DNA from: Flavobacterium sp. I-STPP5a
GTDB taxonomy: Bacteria > Bacteroidota > Bacteroidia > Flavobacteriales > Flavobacteriaceae
NCBI RefSeq assembly: GCF_009764685.1
Contig: NZ_VHLM01000057.1
Span: 145,956-209,955, forward strand
Reading direction: 5' to 3'
Length of the DNA: 64,000 nucleotides
This document shows, piece after piece, positions 17,410-26,394 of the stretch (position 1 is its first letter; every line of letters starts with the position of its first letter). Below the pieces are notes generated by a model. It worked only from the letters and a program-made list of their open reading frames with translations. It did no database searches and was not told the DNA's origin. A program made the translations under genes and the position numbers.

Positions 17410-18771
17410 ATGTACGCAATACTCGACATAGAAACCACAGGAGGACAATTTAACGAAGAAGGAATCACTGAAATTGCCATCTATAAATTTGATGGACATG
17501 AAATAGTGGATCAATTCATCAGCTTGGTAAATCCTGAAATTCCCATACAGCCGTTTGTTGTAAAACTTACCGGTATCAATAATGCCATGCTCACATCAGC
17601 TCCCAAATTTTTTGAGGTAGCCAAACGCATCATTGAAATTACGGAAGGTTGCGTGATTGTGGCGCACAATGCATCTTTTGATTATAGAATCCTGAGAACT
17701 GAGTTTCGCAGATTAGGCTATGATTTTGAAGCCAAAACACTTTGTACGGTTGCCCTTTCACAAAAATTATTACCAGAACAACCCTCACATAGTTTAGGGA
17801 AATTAGTGCGAGCACTTGGCATTCCTATGGCCGACAGGCATCGTGCCAGCGGAGACGCATTGGCTACCGTTAAATTGTTTAAAATCCTTTTAGAAAAAGA
17901 TTTAGAAAAAGAAATTGTAAAAGATTTCATCAAACTAGAAGTTCAAAAAGGCATTGCACCAAAACTCTTAGACATTGTGTCAAGTTTACCAGCAAAAACT
18001 GGAGTTTACTACATTCATAATGAGAAAGGAAATCTCATTTACATTGGCAAAAGCCGAAACATAAAGAAAAGAATCAACCAGCATTTTACAGGTACTACCA
18101 ATAAATGCAAGAAAATTCAAGCCGAAGTTTATACCGTAACTTATGATGAAACGGGTAGTGAACTAATCGCTCTTTTAAAAGAAAGCGAAGAAATAAAAAT
18201 CAACAAACCCATATACAACAGGGCACAACGCAAAAGTATTTTTCAACTCGCTTTGTATGCTGAGAAAGATGAAAAAGGATATTTGAACTTAAAACTTCAA
18301 AAAGCCGATGGTCGTAAAAAGGAAATCACATCCTTCACTTCTATCCAAGAAGGAAAAAATGCTTTGTTTAGAATCACATCTCATTATAACCTATGTCAAA
18401 AACTAACGGGCTTGTACGCTAGTAAAACAAACTGCTTTCAATACACCATAAAAGAATGTGATGGCGCTTGCGTAGGAGAAGTATCTCCAGAGGAATACAA
18501 CACCAGAGTCCAAGCTTTTATTGATAAAAACAGTTTTGACAATCAAAACATGATTTTAATAGATAAAGGCAGAACAATAAGCGAACGCTCAGCGGTTTTG
18601 ATAGAAAACGGAATTTACAAAGGATATGCGTTTTATGATTTAAACTATCAAATAACCAATGTTGAAATCCTAAGAAACATTATTATCCCAATGCAGAATA
18701 ATCGCGATGTGAAGAATATTATTCAAGGCCATATCCGAAAAAACAAAACGTTAAAAATAGTTCATCTGTAG
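17410..18771 (+). CDS. DEDDh exonuclease fused to GIY-YIG endonuclease domain
   Basis: Two nuclease domains in 453 residues. The N-terminal part (1-170) is a DnaQ/epsilon-like 3'-5' exonuclease: Asp6-x-Glu8 in LDIETTGG, VAHNASFDYRIL, and HRASGDALATVKLF supplying the last His and Asp. The second domain (about 195-280) is the GIY-YIG fold found in UvrC and Cho: GVYYIHNEKGNLIYIGKS followed by IKKRINQHF. A C-terminal segment with several Cys (CQKLTG, CFQYTIKECDGACVGE) resembles the Cho-type region. Such fusions occur in Bacteroidota and Actinobacteria and are thought to act in DNA repair (family knowledge). The start is the ATG at 17410; the in-frame TTG at 17392 lies in a repeat. Confidence 0.92.
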   Translation: MYAILDIETTGGQFNEEGITEIAIYKFDGHEIVDQFISLVNPEIPIQPFVVKLTGINNAMLTSAPKFFEVAKRIIEITEGCVIVAHNASFDYRILRTEFRRLGYDFEAKTLCTVALSQKLLPEQPSHSLGKLVRALGIPMADRHRASGDALATVKLFKILLEKDLEKEIVKDFIKLEVQKGIAPKLLDIVSSLPAKTGVYYIHNEKGNLIYIGKSRNIKKRINQHFTGTTNKCKKIQAEVYTVTYDETGSELIALLKESEEIKINKPIYNRAQRKSIFQLALYAEKDEKGYLNLKLQKADGRKKEITSFTSIQEGKNALFRITSHYNLCQKLTGLYASKTNCFQYTIKECDGACVGEVSPEEYNTRVQAFIDKNSFDNQNMILIDKGRTISERSAVLIENGIYKGYAFYDLNYQITNVEILRNIIIPMQNNRDVKNIIQGHIRKNKTLKIVHL

Positions 18772-18898
18772 GCTGAATATTAATTGTGATCCTATATATC
18801 AATTATCTTAAACTAGATTTATGAAACTAATAATCAAATTTATTTTCACATAGTGTTTTGATCATGAATCCGAATCTTAATTTAATAACCTTGAAGCC

Positions 18899-19037
18899 AA
18901 TCCAGCTGTACACTGCAACTCCTCGTGATTTCAGTTGTTTTTCTAAGACATAAAAGGAGCTTCCTGCGGTCGCTCTTTTACACCAAGAAAAACAAACTTC
19001 AATCACTGCGGGGTTTACGTTGCCATCTGGGCTAAAA
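18899..19037 (-). repeat. Probable copy of a dispersed Flavobacterium intergenic repeat
   Basis: Read on the minus strand this block opens TTTTTTAGCCCAGATGGCAA, passes through GAGCGACCGCAGGAAGCTCC, and ends GTACAGCTGGATTGG. This combination (AGCCC-GATGG ... GC-AGCTGGA) is, from memory, the layout of a repeat scattered through intergenic spaces of Flavobacterium genomes. It is GC-richer than its surroundings and ends just before the miaA start. No second copy lies in this window, so the repeat nature rests on recollection. Confidence 0.5.
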
Positions 19038-19040
19038 AAT

Positions 19041-19958
19041 ATGAAATACTTAATCACTATCGTCGGTCCTACAGCTATCGGAAAAACTTCCCTTAGCATT
19101 GTTTTGGCAAACCACTTCAATTGCGAAATCGTGTCATGCGACAGCCGACAATTTTTTAAAGAGATGACCATTGGTACCGCCGTTCCAAGTCTAGCTGAAT
19201 TGGCAGCAGCCAAACACCATTTTATTCAAAATAAGTCTATTTTTGAAAATTATACAGTCGGCGATTTCGAAAAAGAGGCTATTACTAAACTTAACGAACT
19301 ATTTCAAGATCGTGATTATGCCATTCTAGTTGGCGGTTCTGGTTTATATGTTGATGCCATTATCAAAGGCTTTGATGAATTTCCTGAAATCGATCCTGCA
19401 ATTCGTGCTAAAATAACCACACAATATGAAAAACTTGGCATAGGATATTTACAGCAAGAACTTGAACATTTAGATCATGCTTATTACAAAACCCTAACCA
19501 CAGATAATCCACAAACTTTGCAAAACCCGCACCGCATGATGCGTTTTGTAGAAGTATGCCTGGGAACAGGAAAACCGTATTCCTCTTTCTTGAACCAGAA
19601 AAAAAATAGTCGCAACTTCACTCCTATTTTAATCGGTTTAGAAGCTGACCGAAAGATAATCTACAACCGAATCAATCAACGTGTAGATATCATGATGAAT
19701 GAAGGCTTGCTAAACGAGGCCAAAACTTTATATCCCAATAAAGAATTAAACGCTCTACAAACCGTAGGATATAGAGAATTATTTAGTTTTTTTGACAAAG
19801 AATTTCCATTAGAATTCGCCATCGAAGAAATAAAGAAAAATACAAGACGATTTTCTAAACGTCAATTAACTTGGTTTAAAAGAAATGAAAACACCAAATG
19901 GTTTGACTTTGAAACACCCTACGACAAAATCATTGCCTACATAAATTCAAAAAAATAA
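19041..19958 (+). CDS. miaA: tRNA dimethylallyltransferase
   Basis: Transfers a dimethylallyl group to N6 of A37 in tRNAs reading codons that begin with U. The P-loop GPTAIGKTS is at residues 9-17, followed by SCDSRQFFKEM (tRNA-binding loop), VGGSGLYVDAIIKGFD and NPHRMMRFVEV. The ATG at 19041 gives 306 residues, normal for the family. An in-frame TTG at 19020 falls inside the upstream repeat and is rejected. No -7 element is obvious in front, since the upstream 140 bp are occupied by the dispersed repeat. Confidence 0.96.
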   Translation: MKYLITIVGPTAIGKTSLSIVLANHFNCEIVSCDSRQFFKEMTIGTAVPSLAELAAAKHHFIQNKSIFENYTVGDFEKEAITKLNELFQDRDYAILVGGSGLYVDAIIKGFDEFPEIDPAIRAKITTQYEKLGIGYLQQELEHLDHAYYKTLTTDNPQTLQNPHRMMRFVEVCLGTGKPYSSFLNQKKNSRNFTPILIGLEADRKIIYNRINQRVDIMMNEGLLNEAKTLYPNKELNALQTVGYRELFSFFDKEFPLEFAIEEIKKNTRRFSKRQLTWFKRNENTKWFDFETPYDKIIAYINSKK

Positions 19959-20221
19959 AATATATCGCAAATAAGGACACAAATATTCATGAAAGCTTAA
20001 AACAAATAGGTAAAGTTTTATTTTTAATTTTTACATTATATCTGACAATACCATACATATTAGCTTTACAAATGAAAATTGAAGACCCAAATTTGAAAAA
20101 TTTGGATCCTGAAAGCTTTATCTTTTTGGGAATAATTCTACTATTTTTTATACTAATAAATATTAAGATGCTTTTTCCTAATTTTAAAATAGTTTTTAAA
20201 AACAAGAATACCAATTCATAA
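19955..20221 (+). pseudogene. Possible remnant or unusual-start gene for a two-TM protein
   Basis: One reading frame is open from inside the end of miaA to TAA at 20219-20221. It encodes KYIANKDTNIHESLKQIG, a hydrophobic span (VLFLIFTLYLTIPYILAL), a polar loop (MKIEDPNLKNLDPES), a second hydrophobic span (FIFLGIILLFFILINI) and a basic tail. Only the ATG at 20072 is a standard start, giving 49 residues with the second span. The protein-like character of the upstream part suggests a gene that lost its beginning, or one that uses a rare start. No homology is recognised. Confidence 0.35.
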
Positions 20222-20249
20222 TTCATAATTCATACTTCATAATTATTAT

Positions 20250-20990
20250 ATGCCTATATCTCCTAAATTCACCTCTATTCTAAGCAAAGATTGGGAAATC
20301 AATTTTACGCAATGTGCGCCCAACGGGTATTTAAAATACACTGATTTATGCAATATTTTACAATTAACTGCTGCAGCTCATTCTGAAGTTGGTGGTATTA
20401 GTTTTACTGACATGCAAGAGTATAATCAGGCATGGGTATTGAGCCGTATGCGTGTTGAAATTAGTAAATTACCTAAATGGGGTGATACAGTAACCGTAAA
20501 AACATGGATCAATTCATTAGAAAACTCTAGATCAGTACGAGCACTTGAAATGTATATTAATGGAGAAAAAATAGTAGGATCTGAAACTTTTTGGGCCGTT
20601 TTTAATACTAAAAAACGACGCCCAGAAGCCTTAGCTCTTCCATACGAACACTTTGAGTTATATCCAGATAAAAAACCAACGATAGAACGATTTTCTAAAA
20701 TAAATTTTACTAATGAAAAAGAAATAGTGTTTGAAAAAACCGTTTTTTTATCAGATTTAGATATAGTAAATCATGTTAACAATGTCAAATATCTAGAATG
20801 GTGTCTAGATGTTGTTGACGAAAAATTGTTATTAAAACAAAGGGTAGCAAGCATTGAAATGAACTTTTTAAAAGAACTATCATTAAAAGATACTGTTTTA
20901 ATTCATGAAAGTATCCAGCAAGATGAAACTGTATTTAGTATCACAAAGGACGATAAAACATGTTTCGCATTACAAATACATTGGAAATAA
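20250..20990 (+). CDS. Acyl-ACP thioesterase
   Basis: Double hot-dog enzyme of 246 residues that releases fatty acids from acyl carrier protein. Blocks characteristic of the bacterial FatA/FatB-like family are EINFTQCAPNGYLKYTDLCN, WVLSRMRVEISKLPKWGD, VKTWINSLENSRSVRALEMY and the second-domain DLDIVNHVNNVKYLEWCLD, which holds the Asp/Asn/His catalytic residues. The gene is preceded by a short run of ATTCATAA-like repeats (20213-20245). A bidirectional terminator follows, so it is monocistronic. Confidence 0.92.
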   Translation: MPISPKFTSILSKDWEINFTQCAPNGYLKYTDLCNILQLTAAAHSEVGGISFTDMQEYNQAWVLSRMRVEISKLPKWGDTVTVKTWINSLENSRSVRALEMYINGEKIVGSETFWAVFNTKKRRPEALALPYEHFELYPDKKPTIERFSKINFTNEKEIVFEKTVFLSDLDIVNHVNNVKYLEWCLDVVDEKLLLKQRVASIEMNFLKELSLKDTVLIHESIQQDETVFSITKDDKTCFALQIHWK

Positions 20991-20999
20991 AAGATAAAA

Positions 21000-21030
21000 A
21001 AAAAGCCTCAAAAAAATTTTTGAGGCTTTT
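21000..21030. terminator. Bidirectional terminator between thioesterase and rprY
   Basis: AAAAGCCTCAAAAA pairs perfectly with TTTTTGAGGCTTTT (21017-21030), with A/T tracts on both sides. The genes on either side converge. Confidence 0.85.
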
Positions 21031-21035
21031 GCATT

Positions 21036-21749
21036 TTATGCAACTTTGTTTTTTATAACTAATCTAAATCCTTCTCCATGGATGTTTAATATTTCAACAT
21101 CCTCGTCTGGTTTTAAATATTTTCTCAATTTAGCAATGTAAACGTCCATACTTCTTGAGGTAAAGTAATTATCATCTCTCCATATTTTTGTCAAGGCTAA
21201 TTCTCTTGGCATTAAATCATTTTCATGTAGAATTAACATTTTCAACAGCTCATTTTCTTTTGGTGACAACTTAATAGGCTCTTCTTCTTTGAAAGTTAAG
21301 AAACGCAACTTAGAATTTAAATGGAATTTACCAATATTAAACTCAAACTGAACATGTTCTGATTTTGTATCAGAAGCCTTTCTTTGAATAATTGCTTTAA
21401 TTTTCATTAATAAAACTTCAGAGTCAAAAGGTTTGTTCAAATAATCATCTGCTCCAGCTTTATATCCTTTTAAAACATCCTCTTTCATAGATTTTGCTGT
21501 TAAAAAGATAATAGGCACTTCATTATTTTTCTCTCTAATTTCTTTGGCTAATGTATATCCATCTTTGTATGGCATCATCACATCAAGGATGCACAAATCG
21601 TAGGTATCTTTTTTAAATTTTTCAAAACCTTCCATACCATTTTTCGCTAAAGTCACATCAAAGTCATTTAACATTAAATAGTCTTTAAGGACTGCTCCAA
21701 AATTAAGATCATCTTCAACTAATAGTATTTTTTTATTTGTATTTTCCAT
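21036..21749 (-). CDS. rprY: OmpR-type response regulator (RprY-like)
   Basis: DNA-binding response regulator of 237 residues. The receiver domain has acidic pocket VEDD (12-14), phospho-acceptor Asp56 in LCILDVMMP, the switch Thr in IIFLTAKS and Lys in LNKPFDS. The C-terminal winged helix ends with DVYIAKLRKYLKPDEDVEILNIHGEGFRLV. The sequence resembles Bacteroidota RprY closely (from memory). It is co-transcribed with its kinase, whose stop lies 3 bp upstream. The regulon cannot be read from this window. Confidence 0.9.
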   Translation of the reverse strand: MENTNKKILLVEDDLNFGAVLKDYLMLNDFDVTLAKNGMEGFEKFKKDTYDLCILDVMMPYKDGYTLAKEIREKNNEVPIIFLTAKSMKEDVLKGYKAGADDYLNKPFDSEVLLMKIKAIIQRKASDTKSEHVQFEFNIGKFHLNSKLRFLTFKEEEPIKLSPKENELLKMLILHENDLMPRELALTKIWRDDNYFTSRSMDVYIAKLRKYLKPDEDVEILNIHGEGFRLVIKNKVA

Positions 21750-21752
21750 ATT

Positions 21753-23336
21753 TTAATTTATTAATGGTAATTTTATTATAAAGGTACTTCCTTTACCTTT
21801 TTCACTTTCTACATAAACGTGACCGTTATGGTCATCTACAATTCTTTTTACATACGCAAGACCTAAACCATGACCTTTTACGTTGTGCAAATCTCCTGTG
21901 TGTTCCCGATAAAACTTCTCAAAAATTCTTTTTTGAGCTATTTTACTCATTCCTAAACCTTTATCTTTTACTTTTATAATCACCATATCCTTGATATTTT
22001 CAGTGAAAATTTCAATATCTGGAGTGTTAGGTGAATATTTAACTGCATTTTCGAGTATGTTAACAATAACATTTGTAAAATGAACATCATTGATTAATAC
22101 CGTAGTTCTTAAAGCTTTAAAATCGCACTTAATTGTCCCTTGCCTGTCTTCTACTATCAAATTAACATGATCTATAGCGTCTTCAATTATTTCATGTATG
22201 TTATTTGAATCTTTTGAAATATCTAACTCTTTCTTTTCTAATTTCGAAATTCTCAATACATTTTCAACCTGTGCGTGCATTCGTTTGTTTTCGTCCTTGA
22301 TCATCTGCAAATACCTCAAAACCTTTTCTTTATCATCAATAATTTTAGGGTTCCTGATTGCATCAAGAGCTAAATTTATGGTTGCAATAGGAGTCTTAAA
22401 CTCATGCGTCATATTGTTTATAAAATCATTCTTGATTTCAGATATCTGACGTTGTCTTATTAATTGATTCAATGCACTTGAATAAGCAATAATTATAATG
22501 AGTGTAAACACAATTGAGAGTATCGTAATACTAACTAATTCTGATAATAAAAATTTCTTTTTATGAGGAAATGTAACTAACAATTGATACTTACTATTAC
22601 CCTCGTTATCAGTAAATACTGGTATAGAATACGTAGCTTCTTTATTGTACTTAAAATCGCCAGACTTCACATTTGTTGCTAGATTATTATTGTACACACT
22701 AAACTCAAATTTAGTGTCTACTCCTGATTCCATCAATTCTTTGCGAATCATTTTATTAAGAGTTTCCTTTGTTACCCTTTCTTGAATTGGTAATACCGAA
22801 GCAAAATCTTTGTAAAATATTTCAAATGATGCATTATCAAGAACATTCAAATTTCCTGATTTCTCTATTTTTATATCCGGAATCAAGCTTTGATTACCGC
22901 CTATTTTATCAATAGATTTGTCACTATAAACCTCTGTAACTCTTTTAGCACTAAAAGTTTTAAATTTTTCGCTATCAAACTTTTTATCAAAGAACGTTGG
23001 TGAAATTTTATAATCTTCTGAAATTATACTATTCGAATAAATAATAGTTTTATTGGTTTTTGGGTTCTTTTGAACGTAATAAAACTCTAAAATATCATCT
23101 CTTTTAGGTACTTTACCCGTACTATCTTTATAATGATTTATTTTGTCATAAAAATTGTACGCCTCTTGCTTTTGAATCTTTTCAGCAACATTTCCTAATA
23201 CCTGTTTAACATGAAATTTAAATTGCTCATCGTTATTTTCAAACGAATTGTTAAACCAATATACTTGCACTAAAATTATCCCGATAAGAGACAAACTCAT
23301 CAGTAAGACTAGTAATCTAAAAAAAAGTTTATTCAT
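21753..23336 (-). CDS. rprX: Sensor histidine kinase (RprX-like)
   Basis: Membrane kinase of 527 residues partnered with RprY. TM1 is at about 3-27, a periplasmic sensor region of roughly 235 residues follows, and TM2 lies near 262-288. The H-box is NDFINNMTHEFKTPIATINLAL (shown in part; phospho-acceptor His311 in MTHEFKTP). The N-box VIVNILENAVKYSPN and G-boxes KDKGLGMS and GHGLGLAYVKRI complete the ATPase. A TTG one codon upstream of the ATG at 23336 is in frame, but the ATG is preferred. The -7 element ends 5 bp before the ATG, so the rprXY mRNA is probably leaderless. Confidence 0.9.
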   Translation of the reverse strand: MNKLFFRLLVLLMSLSLIGIILVQVYWFNNSFENNDEQFKFHVKQVLGNVAEKIQKQEAYNFYDKINHYKDSTGKVPKRDDILEFYYVQKNPKTNKTIIYSNSIISEDYKISPTFFDKKFDSEKFKTFSAKRVTEVYSDKSIDKIGGNQSLIPDIKIEKSGNLNVLDNASFEIFYKDFASVLPIQERVTKETLNKMIRKELMESGVDTKFEFSVYNNNLATNVKSGDFKYNKEATYSIPVFTDNEGNSKYQLLVTFPHKKKFLLSELVSITILSIVFTLIIIIAYSSALNQLIRQRQISEIKNDFINNMTHEFKTPIATINLALDAIRNPKIIDDKEKVLRYLQMIKDENKRMHAQVENVLRISKLEKKELDISKDSNNIHEIIEDAIDHVNLIVEDRQGTIKCDFKALRTTVLINDVHFTNVIVNILENAVKYSPNTPDIEIFTENIKDMVIIKVKDKGLGMSKIAQKRIFEKFYREHTGDLHNVKGHGLGLAYVKRIVDDHNGHVYVESEKGKGSTFIIKLPLIN

Positions 23337-23341
23337 CAATA

Positions 23342-23349
23342 CAAATTTA
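23342..23349 (-). promoter_or_regulatory. -7 promoter element of rprX-rprY
   Basis: Minus strand reads TAAATTTG (fits TAnnTTTG), 5 bp before the ATG at 23336. Confidence 0.55.
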
Positions 23350-23395
23350 GTATTTTAACAATATATTAAACGATAGATTAACCAAACATTAACAC

Positions 23396-23992
23396 CTAGG
23401 CTTCTTTTTGTTTAATCTTTAAAATTTTAAGAATTTTATCAACTTCCTGCTTTGATGATTCTAAACTAATATTTTCAATCACAAAATCACTTTTTTCTAC
23501 ACGCTGTGCATCAGTCCATTGCGCATTTATACGTTTCAAAACAAGCTCTCTCGTTGTAGCATCACGATCAAGAACCCTATTAATCCTAGTTTCTAAAGGC
23601 GCTACTACCGATATTATAACGTCACAATCTTTGTATTTATCACTTTCAAACAAAATAGCAGCCTCATAAATCACATATTGGGCTTTATCATTTTTCTTTA
23701 ACCATAACTCAAAATCTTGTTTGATGGCAGGGTGAACAATTTTGTTCAATATTTGTAATTTTTCTGGTTCACTAAATACAATCTTGGCAAGTTCAGCTCT
23801 ATCAAGTATTCCATCGTTAAAGACTACATTACCAAAAACCTCTTTTATATTGTTCAAAACAAATGCTTCTTGCATTACTTTTTTTCCAGCATCATCTGCA
23901 ATATAAATAGGAATACCTGCTGCCTTAAAAAAACCAGCAATTGTTGTTTTTCCGCTGCCTATACCTCCTGTTAACCCAATAATCTTTGTCAT
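23396..23992 (-). CDS. coaE: Dephospho-CoA kinase
   Basis: Last enzyme of CoA synthesis; phosphorylates the 3'-hydroxyl of dephospho-CoA. The P-loop GLTGGIGSGKTT is at residues 6-17, followed by IPIYIADDAGKKVMQ, the HPAIKQDFELWL block and YEAAILFES. Length is 198 residues, normal. It lies 1 bp behind the glycosyltransferase gene and is probably co-transcribed with it. coaBC, another CoA gene, is at 29028-30245 on the same strand but in a separate unit. Confidence 0.95.
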   Translation of the reverse strand: MTKIIGLTGGIGSGKTTIAGFFKAAGIPIYIADDAGKKVMQEAFVLNNIKEVFGNVVFNDGILDRAELAKIVFSEPEKLQILNKIVHPAIKQDFELWLKKNDKAQYVIYEAAILFESDKYKDCDVIISVVAPLETRINRVLDRDATTRELVLKRINAQWTDAQRVEKSDFVIENISLESSKQEVDKILKILKIKQKEA

Positions 23993-23993
23993 A

Positions 23994-24995
23994 TTACAGT
24001 TTGAAAAACATTTCAGGAAATGCTGTTTGAGGATCTTTTTTTAATACAATAATCTGAATATACGATTTTAAAAAACCTGTTCCATACCCATAAAACTGTT
24101 TCCAAACAGCAATTAGAGATAAATACCCAATTTTAATACTTTTATTTTGAATAGATGCCACAATAAAGAGTACAACAAAATACAAGAAATAGAGTTGTAA
24201 AAGGATATCAAAATTAAAGAACAATACCGCCAAAAAAGCAACAAGTATTCCTAAAATAAAAACCGTAGGAAAGAAAAAAGTAAGTTTATTGTGTTTAGGA
24301 TACCAACTGTTTAAAATAGGTCTTGCTTTTCCAAATTTATGAACCTGAATTGAAAATTTCCCCCAATCAATACGTCTCTTATGATATACGTATGCTTTTG
24401 GAAAAAGTTTTGTTTCAAAGCCTAGATTCCATAAACGAATAGACAAATCAGGATCTTCACCAGGATGAATGTTTCCAAAACCCTTAGATGCCATAAAGGC
24501 TTTTCTAGACAATCCCATGTTAAAACTTCGGGGTTGAAATTTATCTATTTTTTCTGATCCTCCTCTTATTCCACCTGTCGTAAGAAATGAAGTCATGGCA
24601 AAGTTTATAGCTTTTTGAATATCCGTAAAACTATCTAATGCGCTATCTGGACCACCAAAACAGTCCACATAATTTTTCTTCAAAGCCAACTCTACTTCTG
24701 ATAAATAATTTTCTGGAATTATACAATCTGAATCAAATATGATAAAATAATCTCCTCTGGCTTTACTCATTCCATAATTTCTAGAATCACCAGGGCCCGA
24801 ATTCTCTTTGTAATAATAAGCTATATCTAATCTATTGCCATATTTACTAGCAACATCTTGACACCGAATAGTAGAACCATCTTCGATTAACACGATTTCA
24901 AAAATTTCTTTATAAGTAGTACGTGATAAACTTTCTAAAAGTTCATCAACCTCGTCTGGCCTATTGTATACGGGAATAATTAAAGAAAACATCAT
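23994..24995 (-). CDS. Family 2 glycosyltransferase with C-terminal membrane anchor
   Basis: A 333-residue GT-A enzyme. The nucleotide-sugar-binding start is SLIIPVYNRPDEVDELLESL, followed by EDGST, GPGDSRNYGMSKARGD and the DxD-like FDSDCIIPENY. GEDPDLSIRLWNLG is the ED-type catalytic-base motif. Two hydrophobic spans near 225-275 anchor it in the inner membrane. Sugar and acceptor are unknown; surface polysaccharide or glycolipid is likely. The two first codons are both ATG; the first (24995) is used here. It is the promoter-proximal gene of a pair with coaE. Confidence 0.88.
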   Translation of the reverse strand: MMFSLIIPVYNRPDEVDELLESLSRTTYKEIFEIVLIEDGSTIRCQDVASKYGNRLDIAYYYKENSGPGDSRNYGMSKARGDYFIIFDSDCIIPENYLSEVELALKKNYVDCFGGPDSALDSFTDIQKAINFAMTSFLTTGGIRGGSEKIDKFQPRSFNMGLSRKAFMASKGFGNIHPGEDPDLSIRLWNLGFETKLFPKAYVYHKRRIDWGKFSIQVHKFGKARPILNSWYPKHNKLTFFFPTVFILGILVAFLAVLFFNFDILLQLYFLYFVVLFIVASIQNKSIKIGYLSLIAVWKQFYGYGTGFLKSYIQIIVLKKDPQTAFPEMFFKL

Positions 24996-25064
24996 TTTAT
25001 TAAAAGTGGTATTTAGGGTATTTTTTATGAATCAAAAATTTTAACAAAGATAATCTTTATCCAT

Positions 25065-25098
25065 AAAAAAACCATCAACTATTAATTGATGGTTTTAA
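25065..25098 (-). terminator. Terminator of fabV
   Basis: AACCATCAA pairs with TTGATGGTT (stem 25067-25097). On the minus strand the hairpin is followed by a T-run. Confidence 0.75.
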
Positions 25099-25118
25099 AT
25101 AATATTTGAGAAAAATTA

Positions 25119-26309
25119 TTACACTATACTTTCAATAGCTACAACTTCATTAGCATCTGCTGCATAATCAACTCCAGCTACATCAAAGCCAAATAAGTTA
25201 TAAAAATCTTTTCTATACCCTTCTAAATCTGATATTTCTTGTAGATTTTCAGTAACTGCTTCGTTCCATAAAAAAGCAACTTTCTCTTGAACATCAGATC
25301 TCATTTCAAGATCGTCAATTCTAATTCTTCCTTTTTCGTCAACTGGAATTTCACCTCCAGTGTACAAACGCTCTTGGTACAAACGTTGAATTTGCTCTAT
25401 ACACCCTTCATGAATTCCTTCTTCTTTCATGATTTTGTACAACAACGAGATATACAATGGAATAACCGGAATTGCAGAACTAGCTTGTGTCACCAATGCT
25501 TTATTAACCGATACAAATGCTTTTCCATCGATGCTTTTTAATGCATCTGTAATAGCAAATGCGGTTGCTTCAAGATGATCTTTTGCACGACCAATTGTTC
25601 CTTTTCTATAAACTGCCTCTGTTAAGGATGGCCCAATATAAGAATAAGCAACAGTTGCCACACCTGGTGCCAATAGATTTTCAGCTTTTAAAGCATCTAT
25701 CCACATAGCCCAATCTTCACCACCCATTACTGCTACAGTATTTTCTATATCGTCACCACTACATGGAGCAATTGAAATTTCAGACACTTTACCTGAGTGA
25801 AAATCAACAGTTTTATTAGTAAATACATCACCGATAGGCTTTAACACTGATCTGTGTAAAATACCTGTACCAGGATGCATACGCACTGGCGAAGCTAAAC
25901 TGTAAATTATAAGATCAATTTGTCCTAAATCAGCTTTGATAAGATCAATAGTTTGTTGTTTTATTTCATTCGAAAAGGCATCACCGTTGATACTCTTAGC
26001 ATACAAACCTGCTTTATGTGCTTCATTTTCAAAAGCTGCTGAATTATACCAACCCGGTGAGGCAGTTTTACCTTCACTAGGCGCTTTCTCAAAGAACACA
26101 CCTATGGTTGCTGCATCAGATCCAAAAGCACTTGTAATACGTGAAGCCAAACCAAATCCAGTTGACGCACCTATTACCAATACTTTTTTAGCACCATTAA
26201 TAGCACCTTTAGACGTAATATATTCTATTTGATTTTTTACATTTTGCTCGCATCCTTTTGGGTGAGATGTAGTGCAAATAAACCCTCTCATTCTTGGTTC
26301 AATAATCAT
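25119..26309 (-). CDS. fabV: Trans-2-enoyl-ACP/CoA reductase, FabV type
   Basis: NADH-dependent enoyl reductase that completes each fatty-acid elongation cycle; FabV enzymes are known for low sensitivity to triclosan. The N-terminal MIIEPRMRGFICTTSHPKGC, dinucleotide-binding VIGASTGFGLASRI and the Tyr-x8-Lys catalytic motif (YRKGTIGRAK) identify it. Length is 396 residues, normal. It has its own -7 element about 70 bp upstream and its own terminator, so it is monocistronic. Confidence 0.95.
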   Translation of the reverse strand: MIIEPRMRGFICTTSHPKGCEQNVKNQIEYITSKGAINGAKKVLVIGASTGFGLASRITSAFGSDAATIGVFFEKAPSEGKTASPGWYNSAAFENEAHKAGLYAKSINGDAFSNEIKQQTIDLIKADLGQIDLIIYSLASPVRMHPGTGILHRSVLKPIGDVFTNKTVDFHSGKVSEISIAPCSGDDIENTVAVMGGEDWAMWIDALKAENLLAPGVATVAYSYIGPSLTEAVYRKGTIGRAKDHLEATAFAITDALKSIDGKAFVSVNKALVTQASSAIPVIPLYISLLYKIMKEEGIHEGCIEQIQRLYQERLYTGGEIPVDEKGRIRIDDLEMRSDVQEKVAFLWNEAVTENLQEISDLEGYRKDFYNLFGFDVAGVDYAADANEVVAIESIV

Positions 26310-26376
26310 ATTTTGTGGTGTTTTTTTTTTTTATAATTAAACGTTTTTAGTATTCGAAATTGTTCAGAAAAACGAA

Positions 26377-26384
26377 CAAATATA
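26377..26384 (-). promoter_or_regulatory. -7 promoter element of fabV
   Basis: Minus strand reads TATATTTG, a perfect TAnnTTTG match. It leaves an untranslated leader of roughly 60 bases ending in an A/T-rich tract. Confidence 0.55.
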
Positions 26385-26394
26385 ATAGAAATAA

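Noticed and set aside
18827..19213. Long minus-strand reading frame over the 5' end of miaA
   Set aside because: It is antisense to the miaA P-loop region and to the dispersed repeat, and its product matches no family pattern.
20213..20245. ATTCATAA-like short repeats as an attachment site
   Set aside because: Low-complexity A/T slippage sequence with no integrase, tRNA or matching second site nearby.
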